From assembly GCF_009834545.1 (NCBI RefSeq), contig NZ_CP019427.1:1013001-1077000 (forward strand): a DNA stretch of 64,000 nucleotides. The letters are read 5' to 3'. The translations under genes and the position numbers were made by a program. Below are positions 45,067-53,827 of the stretch, in pieces; within the stretch, counting starts at the first letter, position 1, and the number at the start of each line of letters is the position of its first letter. This DNA comes from Pseudomonas sp. S04. Lineage in GTDB: Bacteria; Pseudomonadota; Gammaproteobacteria; Pseudomonadales; Pseudomonadaceae. Under the pieces are notes generated by a model that was given only the letters and a program-made list of their open reading frames with translations, searched no databases and was not told where the DNA came from.

Positions 45067-45948
45067 ATGGTCAGCCTGGACCGTTTTGATACCTTCAAGG
45101 CCGTCGTCGAGGCCGGCTCATTGACCGCAGCGGCCGATCTGCTGGGGCAGACCCGGGCGGTGGTCAGCTTCAATCTCAAGCGTCTGGAAGCCGAGTTGGG
45201 GGTAACTCTACTGACCCGCAGCACCCGGCAACTGGCGCTGACCGATGCCGGTGAGCGTTTTTATCTGCGCTGCCTGCGCACCCTGGATGAAGCGCGCCTG
45301 GCGATCGAGGAGGCGCGCTCCGAGCACACCCAGCTCAAGGGCACGCTGCGAATCACCACCACCCTGGAATTTGCCCTGGCCCAGGTGGTGGGCGCGCTGG
45401 AGGTGTTTCGCCAGGAGCATCCGCAGTTGAACATTCACTTGTCGACGTCCTCGACCCATGCCGACCTGATTTCCGAACGGTTTGACGTGGCGATTCGCCT
45501 GGGGCGTATGCACGACTCCAACCTGCGCGCCGTGCAGTTGTCGACCTTCGAGATTTACCCGGTGGCGACGCGCACGCTGCTCGATCGCCACGGGCCAGTG
45601 ACCCGCCTGGCCGAGCTGGAGGCACTGCCGACCCTGGGGCATGGCCGGGTGCCCGAGTTGACGGTCACCGACCCCGCGGGCACTGAGCATGTCTATCAAC
45701 CGCTGCCTGGGAAAACCGCGATCATCGCCGACAACTCGGCCACCCTGCGGGCATTTGCCCTGACCGGACAGGGGGTGGCGATTTTGCCTGAATGGCTGGT
45801 TGCCGAGGATCTGCAGCAGGGTCGATTGCAACGCTTGTTGCCCGATCACCGGTTTGCCCTGCAGGGGGTGTATGCCTTGTACCCGGACACCCGGCACCTG
45901 CCGCTGAAAGTGCGGGCGTTTATTGATTTCATGAAGGATTGGAGTTGA
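45067..45948 (+). CDS. LysR-family regulator of the MFS/NTF2-like operon
   Basis: A 293-residue LysR protein: HTH at GSLTAAADLLGQTRAVVSFNLKRL, effector domain from about residue 88. The ATG at 45067 is used, with AAGGA 12 bases upstream; a TTG seven codons earlier overlaps the operator. It is divergent from the MFS gene, with the palindrome at 45032-45052 between them. Autoregulation and control of the exporter are inferred. Confidence 0.87.
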   Translation: MVSLDRFDTFKAVVEAGSLTAAADLLGQTRAVVSFNLKRLEAELGVTLLTRSTRQLALTDAGERFYLRCLRTLDEARLAIEEARSEHTQLKGTLRITTTLEFALAQVVGALEVFRQEHPQLNIHLSTSSTHADLISERFDVAIRLGRMHDSNLRAVQLSTFEIYPVATRTLLDRHGPVTRLAELEALPTLGHGRVPELTVTDPAGTEHVYQPLPGKTAIIADNSATLRAFALTGQGVAILPEWLVAEDLQQGRLQRLLPDHRFALQGVYALYPDTRHLPLKVRAFIDFMKDWS

Positions 45949-45974
45949 GGTTGGCGGGTACCTGTTCGGAGGCC

Positions 45975-46024
45975 ATCGCGGGCAAGCCCTAAACCTCTCC
46001 TGTGGGAGCGGGCTTGCCCGCGAT
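45975..46024. repeat. REP pair (short REPIN)
   Basis: ATCGCGGGCAAGCCC (45975-45989) and its complement GGGCTTGCCCGCGAT (46010-46024) within a tgtgggagcgggcttgcccg unit, between the LysR gene end and the convergent SDR gene. Confidence 0.9.
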
Positions 46025-46036
46025 GCTTTTCGAGCT

Positions 46037-46861
46037 TCAGAGCTGCCCGCGCAAGCCAAACCGCTTCATCAACACCGACTCCAGCAAGCCCTTGGGCAGC
46101 AACCCCGCCAGCAGTGGCAGGGCGCGGCTGCCGTTGCCCAGGCGCAGCAGGCGCGGTGGTCGGTCTTGCTGCACGGCCTTGAGCAGGTCGGCGGCGAACT
46201 CGCTGGCGGCGGTCGGCTTGTCCTGGGACGCCTTGGCCCGCGCCCGTATGCCTTCGCGCAGCGGCCACCAGGGTGACTGTTGGTTGAGCAACTGTTCGGC
46301 CTCAGCCCCGGCATTTTTCGCAAAGCTGGAAGCAATCGCCCCCGGCTGCACTTCCAGCACCCGAATGCCGAACGGTGCCAGCTCCATGCGCAGCGCGTCG
46401 CTCAAGGCATGTACCGCGGCCTTGGAGGCGCAGTAGGCGCCGGCAAACGGGGTGACCAGCACCCCGGACACGCTGCCGATATTCACCACCAGGCCCTTGT
46501 TGTGGCGCAACAGCGGGAACAGCGCACGGGTGACGCCGACCAGGGCGAACACGTTGGTTTCGAACTGGCGCTGCATGGCCGGCACCCCGCCATCGAGCAA
46601 CGGCCCCATGGCGCCATAGCCGGCATTGTTGATCAATACATCCAGGCCGCCATGCTGCTGGTTGATCTGTTCGCTCAGTTGCTCGAGTGCCGGGCCATCG
46701 TTGACGTCCAACTGCACGGCGGTGAAACCGGCGGCGGCGAGGGTCGTCACATCCTCAGCCTTGCGCGCAGTGGCCCAGACTTGGTAACCGGCCTGTTTGA
46801 ACACATCGGCCAGGGCGCGGCCGATGCCACTGGAACAACCGGTGATTAACGCGATGGGCAT
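46037..46861 (-). CDS. Short-chain dehydrogenase/reductase
   Basis: A 274-residue classical SDR. NAD(P)-binding motif TGCSSGIG near residue 7, the NNAG motif (INNAGYGAMG), and the catalytic Ser with the YxxxK motif (GSVSGVLVTPFAGAYCASKAA). The ATG at 46861 has AAGGA eight bases upstream. An upstream ATG six codons earlier is not supported. The substrate cannot be predicted. It lies upstream of no partner and has a REP pair after its stop. Confidence 0.9.
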   Translation of the reverse strand: MPIALITGCSSGIGRALADVFKQAGYQVWATARKAEDVTTLAAAGFTAVQLDVNDGPALEQLSEQINQQHGGLDVLINNAGYGAMGPLLDGGVPAMQRQFETNVFALVGVTRALFPLLRHNKGLVVNIGSVSGVLVTPFAGAYCASKAAVHALSDALRMELAPFGIRVLEVQPGAIASSFAKNAGAEAEQLLNQQSPWWPLREGIRARAKASQDKPTAASEFAADLLKAVQQDRPPRLLRLGNGSRALPLLAGLLPKGLLESVLMKRFGLRGQL

Positions 46862-46896
46862 GGCGCGATCCTTGTGCAATCAGCAGAGAAGGGGAT

Positions 46897-47361
46897 TCAG
46901 TCGGAGAAGCTACCTTGTAAACGCTCGGCACGAAACTCCAGCGTTTGTGGACGATAGCCAGGGCGCAGCGGCGGCATCGGCAGGCAGTCTTGCCAGTTGG
47001 CCCCGGCCTGCAATTCACCTGGGCCACGGTAGCGCGGTGCGGCGTATTGATTGTCCGCCAGGTTGACCGTATCGCCCGGTGCATAGGCGCCGATCCGCCA
47101 CCGCAATTCGGTCAGGGGCACAGCGTTGCCGTTGTTCATTTTCAGCAGCAACGGACGGTCTGCCGGGCACTGCTCGGGGGCGTAGCTGATGCGCAACTCC
47201 AGGCGTGCCAGTTGCTTGACCTCGCGGTTGTCCAGCCATACCACCCAGATAGCCACCAAGCCCAATCCAAGCGCCGCCGCCAATGACACCGGCAAGGCCT
47301 TGGCCGGATAACGCAACAACAGAATCAACCAGGTGATGACCAACAGAACGCCGATGAACAT
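46897..47361 (-). CDS. Hypothetical membrane-anchored protein (annotated as multidrug transporter in relatives)
   Basis: A 154-residue protein with two N-terminal TM segments (about 1-18 and 25-45) and a soluble C-terminal domain that includes LRISYAPEQCPADRPLLLKM and RWRIGAYAPGDT, which look like an exported beta domain. The ATG at 47361 has GAGG nine bases upstream. The name multidrug transporter in relatives is not supported by any transporter feature. The function is unknown. It may share a transcript with the SDR gene 35 bases downstream. Confidence 0.72.
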   Translation of the reverse strand: MFIGVLLVITWLILLLRYPAKALPVSLAAALGLGLVAIWVVWLDNREVKQLARLELRISYAPEQCPADRPLLLKMNNGNAVPLTELRWRIGAYAPGDTVNLADNQYAAPRYRGPGELQAGANWQDCLPMPPLRPGYRPQTLEFRAERLQGSFSD

Positions 47362-47438
47362 GGAGCAAACCTCGCAAGCGGGAAACAGCATCCTACCTAA
47401 GCGTAGGGGAGGTTGGCGACCAGGCTGGCTGGGGATGC

Positions 47439-47496
47439 AAAAAAGCCCCCGCCCAACCCACTGCGGATAGGGGACGCAGTCGGCTGGACGGAGGCT
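47439..47496 (-). terminator. Strong terminator of the alginate operon
   Basis: On the minus strand, arms at 47496-47475 and 47465-47444 form a 22-bp stem with a few G-U pairs and one mismatch. A short loop joins them, and a T6 run ends at 47439. It lies 17 bases after the algA stop, and nothing comparable occurs earlier in the operon. Confidence 0.9.
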
Positions 47497-47512
47497 GGTT
47501 TGTTGCCCGTGA

Positions 47513-48964
47513 TTACTGCGCGATAGTTTTCACCGACACCCCACGCTCAAGCGGCGTTGAGCGTCCGTAGATATCCTCGAACCGCTCGATATCGTCCTCG
47601 CCCAGGTAGCTGCCCGATTGCACCTCGATGATCTCCAGCGCGATCTTGCCCGGGTTGCGCAGGCGATGCACCGAGGCGATCGGAATGTAGGTCGACTGGT
47701 TCTCGGTCAGCAGGAACACGTTTTCATCACAGGTCACTTCGGCGGTGCCGCTGACCACGATCCAGTGTTCGGCGCGGTGATGGTGCATCTGCAGCGACAG
47801 GCAGGCGCCCGGCTTGACCGAGATGTGCTTGACCTGGAAACGCCCGCCCATGTCCACCGAATCGTAGGAGCCCCAGGGCCGGTAGACCTCGCAGTGGTTC
47901 TGGGTTTCGCTGCGGCCCTGTTCGTTGAGGGTGTTGACCATCTGCTTGACGCCTTGGACCTTGTCCTTGTGGGCGATCATCATGGCGTCCTTGGTCTCGA
48001 CCACGACGATGTTGTCCAGGCCTATCACCGACACCAGTTTGCCGTTGCCGTGGATCATGCAGTTGCGGCTGTCCTGGATCACCACGTCGCCCTTGCTGAC
48101 GTTGCCGTTGCTGTCTTTCTCGTGCACGTCCCACAACGACGACCAGCACCCGACATCGCTCCAGCCGGCGGTCAGCGGCACCACGCAGGCGCGCTGGGTT
48201 TTTTCCATCACCGCGTAGTCGATGGAGTTGTCCGGGCAGCAGGCGAAGGTGGCTTCGTCGAGGGTCAGGGTGTCGGCATCCTGCTCACTGCGTTCAAGGG
48301 TCAGCAGGCAGGTGTCGTAGATGTCCGGGTCGTGCTTTTTCAGCTCTTCGAGGAAACGACTGGCGCGGAACAGGAACATGCCGCTGTTCCAGAAGTAGCC
48401 CCCGGCCTGGACGAACTCGGTGGCGCGCTTGACGTCGGGTTTTTCGACGAAGTGCGAAACCCGGCTGACGCCTTCGGGCAGCAGCGCATCGTTGCAGGAC
48501 TTGATGTAGCCATAGCCGGTTTCAGGTTTAGTGGCCGGCACGCCGAACAGCACCATCTCACCGCGCTCGGCGGCCACGGTGGCCAGGGCCAGGGCGCGTT
48601 GCAGGGCTTTCTGGTCCTCGAGCACGTGGTCGGCCGGCAGCACCAGCATCAACTCGTCGCGACCTTCGTTGAGCAGCATCATCGCGGTCAGCGCCACGGC
48701 CGGTGCGGTGTTGCGCCCGAAGGGCTCCATGAGGATGCGCTGGGCCTCCAGCTTGCGGTTGCTCAGTTGCTCGTTGACGATGAAACGGTGGTCCTTGTTG
48801 CAGACCACGATCGGTGTGTCCATGCCGTCGAACACCAGGCGCTCGAGGGTCTGCTGGAACAGCGTGTGTTCACCGGTCAGGGCGAGGAACTGCTTGGGGA
48901 ACTGTTTACGCGAAAGCGGCCAGAGACGTGAACCGCTACCACCTGACAAGATCACTGGAATCAT
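47513..48964 (-). CDS. algA: Mannose-6-phosphate isomerase / GDP-mannose pyrophosphorylase
   Basis: A 483-residue bifunctional enzyme (PMI-GMP) supplying GDP-mannose for alginate. The N-terminal nucleotidyltransferase has the GGSGSRLWPLSRKQFPKQF signature. The C-terminal cupin PMI domain has QMHHHRAEHWIVVSGTAEV. GAGGAG lies seven bases before the ATG. It is the last gene of the operon, separated from algF by a REPIN-bearing spacer of 209 bases. Expression may be uncoupled from the upstream genes by that REPIN. Confidence 0.97.
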   Translation of the reverse strand: MIPVILSGGSGSRLWPLSRKQFPKQFLALTGEHTLFQQTLERLVFDGMDTPIVVCNKDHRFIVNEQLSNRKLEAQRILMEPFGRNTAPAVALTAMMLLNEGRDELMLVLPADHVLEDQKALQRALALATVAAERGEMVLFGVPATKPETGYGYIKSCNDALLPEGVSRVSHFVEKPDVKRATEFVQAGGYFWNSGMFLFRASRFLEELKKHDPDIYDTCLLTLERSEQDADTLTLDEATFACCPDNSIDYAVMEKTQRACVVPLTAGWSDVGCWSSLWDVHEKDSNGNVSKGDVVIQDSRNCMIHGNGKLVSVIGLDNIVVVETKDAMMIAHKDKVQGVKQMVNTLNEQGRSETQNHCEVYRPWGSYDSVDMGGRFQVKHISVKPGACLSLQMHHHRAEHWIVVSGTAEVTCDENVFLLTENQSTYIPIASVHRLRNPGKIALEIIEVQSGSYLGEDDIERFEDIYGRSTPLERGVSVKTIAQ

Positions 48965-49058
48965 GGTGTTACTCCTCGAAAATCGTTTGGATAGAGCTAC
49001 GAACGCTGTGTCGTTTCACTCTTGTTCTTGTTCCGTGTCCCAACTGACACCTCGGTAC

Positions 49059-49147
49059 CTGTGGGAGCTGGCTTGCCAGCGATGGCATCAACCCGGTGCA
49101 TCTGCTTCACCGAGTCGTCTGCATCGCGGGCAAGCCCGCTCCCACAG
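49059..49147. repeat. REPIN between algF and algA
   Basis: Inverted REP units ctgtgggagc... (from 49059) and ...gctcccacag (to 49147), about 89 bp, in the 209-base gap between algF and algA. It would form a hairpin in the transcript. Confidence 0.9.
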
Positions 49148-49173
49148 GGAAATGGGTCAATCGGACGAATTCA

Positions 49174-49827
49174 TCAGCGCGTCGACACCGGGCGTTTCAC
49201 CCAGACGGGCGACAGGCTGCTGCCGTTGCCAGTGACGTACAGCACCGCGGCTTCACCGCGTTCCAGGGCGACGGGCTTGAGGTCGCCGACTTTTTTCTCG
49301 CCGTCGTACAGCGCCAGGCTGACTTTCACCGGATTGATCTCGCGCTCGCCACGACCCTTGGCGGCGACGGTCTTGACCACTTCGGTCTTGCCATCGGCAG
49401 TCTTCAGGGTCAGGGGCTTGTCGGTGAGGTTCTGCACCCGCACCAGGGACTTCTGCTTGTTCTTGAACGGCGGTTCTTCGATCAGTTGCGGCTGGCCACT
49501 GGCGTTGTTGACCAGGGTGTAATAGTGATCGGCGGCCAGCTTCACCGGCAGGGTCTGGCTGCCGACCTTGGCGCTGTAGTCGCCGCCGGGCATGAAGCTG
49601 AAGTCACTGCTGGCCAACGGCGCGACTTCGCTCAGGTTGGTGCTGCCGACCGTCGCGCTGACTTCGGCGTTGCTGGCGTTGTAGATGCGCACGAAGCTCG
49701 AGCCCTTTGGTGCGACGGGACCGTAGAGGGCGGCATCGCCGGCGAACGCCGACATCGACAGCATGCTCATGCCGGCAACGAGGGCGAAGGTCTTGGCGAG
49801 ACGACGAGGATTGGAAGTGCAAGTCAT
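49174..49827 (-). CDS. algF: Alginate O-acetylation protein AlgF
   Basis: A 217-residue periplasmic protein with a signal peptide (cleavage after SAFA), the size of P. aeruginosa AlgF (216). It takes part in O-acetylation with AlgI and AlgJ, probably as an adaptor. The ATG at 49827 is taken because AGAGG lies nine bases upstream and the signal peptide begins there. The frame extends 35 codons further, overlapping algJ, without support. Its start is 14 bases after the algJ stop. Confidence 0.95.
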   Translation of the reverse strand: MTCTSNPRRLAKTFALVAGMSMLSMSAFAGDAALYGPVAPKGSSFVRIYNASNAEVSATVGSTNLSEVAPLASSDFSFMPGGDYSAKVGSQTLPVKLAADHYYTLVNNASGQPQLIEEPPFKNKQKSLVRVQNLTDKPLTLKTADGKTEVVKTVAAKGRGEREINPVKVSLALYDGEKKVGDLKPVALERGEAAVLYVTGNGSSLSPVWVKRPVSTR

Positions 49828-49841
49828 GGGAGTTACCTCTT

Positions 49842-51017
49842 TCAGTTTTGCGCCCGGTCGGGCGTCTCGGATTGAGTGTTTGCGGCTACGTTCTGTTGGC
49901 GCGCACCGGCTTGTTTGAGTTCTGCGACCCACTGCGGGTCGGCGTCGCCGATTTCGTTGTTCACGGGCAGATAACGTTCAGGAAACTCCCAGATCAGCAC
50001 CTGGGGCGGGCTGTTCTTGAAGTCGTCACTTTTCAGGTAGCTGAGCATCGGCAGGATCGGCCCGTGGCCGTCCTCGGCGTAACTCACCACGTCGCTGTTC
50101 AGCGCTTGCTTGAGCGCACCGACAAAATTCCAGCTGGGGTTGGCGCTGTAGCTGGTGCCGATCAGGGCCACCGGCACTTCGTTGTTGGCGAACAGCGCGT
50201 CGTCACCGGCAGGCTGGTCGACAGCTGCCACGGTGTTGCGCTTTTGCAGCGACTCTTGCGCCGGCATCAGGTTTTCGAACAGCGGGTCCAGCGGCAGGAA
50301 CAGGCGCAGGTCGCCCTTGTGGGAGATTTTCTCCGCAGGTTCAGTGACGAAGCGCTGTGGCTCGCCACTCAACGGGTACTTGTCGGCAATGGTGTTAGCC
50401 AGACGGTTGGCGGCGATCTCGGCGCCTTCCGGGGTCCAGTGGGTGTCGGTGCGCAGGAACACTTGCTGGCCCTTCTGCTTGGCCGCTTGCAGCGGGCCGA
50501 GCAGGTCCGGGGCCGGGATTCGGTCGGCGGCCAGGCGCTGGTGGAAGTCCTGGTAGAGGTTGGCGTGGATGCTCGCCGGCTTGACCTCGCCCAGGTGTTC
50601 CGGGTACAGGCGCACCTTGGCTGGCACCACCGCCATCACCAGTTGCACGCCGCGCGCCTTGAGGGTCTGGCGCACGCCTTCGACCAGCGCGTAGTTACCT
50701 TGCAGGTTCAGCTCTTCGTTGACGATCGGGTTGAACTCTTCATCGCTGTACAGCCACTGATCGCGGCCGAGCACCACGCCCGGACGGCCTTCGTTGAACA
50801 GCTTGAAGTCCAGCGCGGCCCACAGGTTGGTGCCCAGGCGCTTGATCGGGAACTGCTCGTCGTAGTGGGTTTCCACGGCCTTGCTCCAGCGACCGTTGAG
50901 CACGGTCGCCTCGGCGTTGGTGCTGAAGCCGAAGAAGCTGCGTACCGACCACAGGCCCAGGACCATCAGGGTCACCAGGAACAGGGCGATGTAGAACACG
51001 CGTAATGAGCGGGTCAT
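49842..51017 (-). CDS. algJ: Alginate O-acetyltransferase AlgJ
   Basis: A 391-residue periplasmic acetyltransferase anchored by an N-terminal TM (about residues 8-27), the same length as P. aeruginosa AlgJ. SGNH-like catalytic residues are visible: D191 and H193 in TDTHWTPEG, and S289 in IGTSYSANPSWNF. The start at 51017 is taken from length and from the algI stop 11 bases upstream; the frame continues into algI in another phase. It transfers acetyl groups supplied by AlgI. Confidence 0.96.
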   Translation of the reverse strand: MTRSLRVFYIALFLVTLMVLGLWSVRSFFGFSTNAEATVLNGRWSKAVETHYDEQFPIKRLGTNLWAALDFKLFNEGRPGVVLGRDQWLYSDEEFNPIVNEELNLQGNYALVEGVRQTLKARGVQLVMAVVPAKVRLYPEHLGEVKPASIHANLYQDFHQRLAADRIPAPDLLGPLQAAKQKGQQVFLRTDTHWTPEGAEIAANRLANTIADKYPLSGEPQRFVTEPAEKISHKGDLRLFLPLDPLFENLMPAQESLQKRNTVAAVDQPAGDDALFANNEVPVALIGTSYSANPSWNFVGALKQALNSDVVSYAEDGHGPILPMLSYLKSDDFKNSPPQVLIWEFPERYLPVNNEIGDADPQWVAELKQAGARQQNVAANTQSETPDRAQN

Positions 51018-51028
51018 GGTCAGATCCC

Positions 51029-52507
51029 TCAGAACTGGAAGTAAAGGAACGGCGAGAAGCTTTGCGCCGAGAGTTTCAGGATGGAGGCGAGGAACAGCAG
51101 CAGGACCAGGGCGCGCATGGCGTAGCGTGGCCATACCGCCACCGTGCCACCCGCCAGCACCAGGGCATCGGCGCCGGGTGCCATGTTGGCCGTTGTGCCG
51201 TGAGGGGCTGCCGGGCGGTTGCGGTAGAAATCCCGCAGGCCAAAGAACGCCAGGGTCGCGTAGGCCACCACCAGGGTTGCCACTTGCAGGCCGGTGAGGC
51301 TGGCGCGGTTGAGCTCCGACAGCGACCAGTCGCTGAAGCTGAACATGGCGCCGTACATCCGCCCGGCGACATGCAGGTTTTCTGCGCGGAAGATCACCCA
51401 GCCCATCACCACCAGCAGGAAAGTCAGGGCCCAGCGGATCGGGTTGAAGCTGTGCGGCGAGGTGTTGAGACCGATGGCTTTCTCGATCGCCAGCCACATG
51501 CCGTGCCAGGCCCCCCAGACGATGTAGGTGATGTTGGCGCCATGCCACAGGCCACCGAGCAACATGGTCAGGAACAGGTTGCGGTAGGTGGTCAGGGTGC
51601 CTTTGCGATTGCCGCCCAGGGTGATGTACAGGTAGTCGCGCAGCCAGGTCGACAGGCTGATGTGCCAGCGCCGCCAGAACTCGGTGATCGACTGGCTGAT
51701 GTACGGTTGCTTGAAGTTTTCCATGAAGCGGAAACCCATCATCAAGCCCAGGCCGATGGCCATGTCGCTGTAGCCGGAGAAGTCGAAGTACAGCTGCGCG
51801 GTGTACGCCAGGGCCCCGAGCCAGGCGTCGCCGGTGGTTGGGTTCTGCAGGGCGAAACAATGGTCGGCGACCACCGCCAGGGTGTCGGCGATGAACACTT
51901 TCTTGATGAAACCCTGCATGAACCGCGTGCAGCCCTCGGAGAACTTATCGAGGGTGTGGGTGCGGTGATTGAACTGGTCGGCGAGGTCGCGAAAACGCAG
52001 CACGGGACCGGCGATCAGGTGCGGGAAGATCGCCACGAACGCCGCGAAGTCGATCAGGTTGCGGGTCGCCGGAGTGTCGCCACGGTAGACGTCGATGATG
52101 TAGCTGATGGACTCGAAGATGTAGAACGAGATCCCGATCGGCAACAGCACGTGGGTCAGGATGAATGGCTCAAGCCCTACCGAGGTCATCATGGCGTTGA
52201 TGCTGTCGACGCCGAAGTTGGCGTACTTGAAGTAGCCGAGGATGCACAGGTCCACGCCCACGCCCAGCAGCAGCCAGCGTTGGGCCGGCTTGGTGCGCAC
52301 GCCGGCGGCACCGACCTTGAGGCCGATCCAGTAGTTCCACAGCGTGACGGCGGCGAACAGCGCGAGGAAGTCCACTCGCCACCAGGCATAGAACACGTAG
52401 CTGGCGATCAACAGCAGCAGGTTGCGATAGCGTTGCCCGCTCAGGTAGTACAAGCCGAGGAAGATCGGCAAGAACAAAAACAGGAACACGTTGGATGAAA
52501 ATACCAT
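51029..52507 (-). CDS. algI: Alginate O-acetyltransferase AlgI (MBOAT)
   Basis: A 492-residue multispanning inner-membrane protein of the MBOAT family that moves acetyl groups across the membrane to the alginate acetylation complex. The conserved histidine H322 lies in GGLWHGAN, the position reported as essential in the P. aeruginosa protein. Other family landmarks are the SFYIFESISYIIDVYRG and FDFSGYSDMAIGLG segments. It is followed by algJ after 11 bases and preceded by a REPIN-bearing gap after algL. Confidence 0.97.
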   Translation of the reverse strand: MVFSSNVFLFLFLPIFLGLYYLSGQRYRNLLLLIASYVFYAWWRVDFLALFAAVTLWNYWIGLKVGAAGVRTKPAQRWLLLGVGVDLCILGYFKYANFGVDSINAMMTSVGLEPFILTHVLLPIGISFYIFESISYIIDVYRGDTPATRNLIDFAAFVAIFPHLIAGPVLRFRDLADQFNHRTHTLDKFSEGCTRFMQGFIKKVFIADTLAVVADHCFALQNPTTGDAWLGALAYTAQLYFDFSGYSDMAIGLGLMMGFRFMENFKQPYISQSITEFWRRWHISLSTWLRDYLYITLGGNRKGTLTTYRNLFLTMLLGGLWHGANITYIVWGAWHGMWLAIEKAIGLNTSPHSFNPIRWALTFLLVVMGWVIFRAENLHVAGRMYGAMFSFSDWSLSELNRASLTGLQVATLVVAYATLAFFGLRDFYRNRPAAPHGTTANMAPGADALVLAGGTVAVWPRYAMRALVLLLFLASILKLSAQSFSPFLYFQF

Positions 52508-52592
52508 CCCGATCTCTCCTAGTTGAACTCACATTCAAGGGCCAACGGCCCCCCCAAACCCCCCATGAGAATCTGGAGGGCGACACCTTCAC

Positions 52593-52681
52593 TGTGGGAG
52601 CGGGCTTGCCCGCGATTCGGTCTGACATTCACCAAAGATGTCGACTGATACACCGCTATCGCGGGCAAGCCCGCTCCCACA
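52593..52681. repeat. REPIN between algL and algI
   Basis: Inverted REP units tgtgggagcgggcttgcccg (from 52593) and its complement ending cccaca at 52681, 89 bp in the 190-base algL-algI gap. It is the second such element within the alginate operon. Confidence 0.92.
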
Positions 52682-52697
52682 AGGTTTCGTGTTGGTC

Positions 52698-53819
52698 TTA
52701 AGAGCCTTTGCCCTTCTCATGGCTCGGGTCGTAGACCCTGGTCAGGTCACCCCCCAGGCGGAAGGTCTTGAACGGTTGCATCTCGCGCTTCTTCTCCAGC
52801 ACATCCGGCGTGCAGGTGTAGAGCGAGCAGTAGGGTTCGAGCCAGGCGAATTTCGAGTCGACTTTCAGGTCGGTCATGTCCTGCTCCTGGCCGTTCTTGT
52901 CCTCGAACTCGTCCGGGTCCTTGACCCCGGCGAGTACCCGGTCGCCCAGGCGCTTGAGCGCGCCCTGGTTTTCCTGGCGCAGGTCGACACCGTTGACCTG
53001 GGCGAAGCTGGCGATCATCGCCAGCGGCGGCAAGGCGTAGTTGTGGTAGGCCAGTGCCCGCTGTTGGCGCTTGAGTTCGTTGGGCAGGAAACCTTCGGCG
53101 TCGACCTGGTTGGCAGCGACCTTGAATTCCTTGACGGACCAGTCGAACAGATCGCGGCGGTTGGTCGCGACGGCAGTGGCCATCACCGACCAGGCGGCCC
53201 AGTACGAGTGGTTGTTGGTTTTTTCCAGCGGCAGGTTGTCCCAGTCGCTGACGACCTGGTCGGCCATTCGGCTGAACCAGGCCTCGATCTGTTGCGCTTG
53301 CTGTTGGTGAGTCGCCAGCGGCTGGGAGCTGGAGAACTTCAGGCGGATGTAGGCCGAGGCCATGCTGCCCAGCGCCCATTTGCGCATCGACTTGCCGGTG
53401 TGGTTGAAGTCCTTGGACATCAAGGCATCGGCGCTGGCCCAGGCGCTCAACTGGTTGAGCGTGCATTCGAGCTGTTGCGCACGACCGTCACGCATGAACT
53501 GCATCACCTGTTTGCTGGTGCCCCGTTCGATGCGAGTGATGTCGGCGGTGGCGTCGCGAAAGGCTTTTTCCGATTGCACGTTGAGGGTCGAGCGAGCCTT
53601 GTCGGAGCCTTCGTATTTGCTGCGAAATTGCAGCGCGCCGGTGTAGGGCGTTGGCGTGGCGTCGCAATTGCTCTTGCTGTCGCCAGTCTTGAATTTCTCC
53701 ACCGGGGCCAGATAGCCCTGGGGCGGACGCAGCGGCGCGGCGGCCTGCGTGGCGCCGGCGAACAGCGCCAGGCTGAGCAGGGCGGGCGCCAAACGGCTGT
53801 GCAGTTTTCGGTTGTGCAT
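52698..53819 (-). CDS. algL: Alginate lyase AlgL
   Basis: A 373-residue periplasmic PL5 lyase with a signal peptide (ALFAGATQA), which cleaves polymannuronate that strays into the periplasm. The catalytic motif NNHSYW is at 202-207 (His204, Tyr206). The ATG at 53819 has GAGG six bases upstream and is preferred; an ATG four codons earlier overlaps the algX stop. It is followed by a REPIN-containing gap before algI. Confidence 0.95.
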   Translation of the reverse strand: MHNRKLHSRLAPALLSLALFAGATQAAAPLRPPQGYLAPVEKFKTGDSKSNCDATPTPYTGALQFRSKYEGSDKARSTLNVQSEKAFRDATADITRIERGTSKQVMQFMRDGRAQQLECTLNQLSAWASADALMSKDFNHTGKSMRKWALGSMASAYIRLKFSSSQPLATHQQQAQQIEAWFSRMADQVVSDWDNLPLEKTNNHSYWAAWSVMATAVATNRRDLFDWSVKEFKVAANQVDAEGFLPNELKRQQRALAYHNYALPPLAMIASFAQVNGVDLRQENQGALKRLGDRVLAGVKDPDEFEDKNGQEQDMTDLKVDSKFAWLEPYCSLYTCTPDVLEKKREMQPFKTFRLGGDLTRVYDPSHEKGKGS

Positions 53820-53827
53820 GGCAGACC

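Noticed and set aside
49842..51860. Long 672-codon version of AlgJ
   Set aside because: The first 281 codons read through algI in another phase; the ATG at 51017 gives the expected 391-residue protein.
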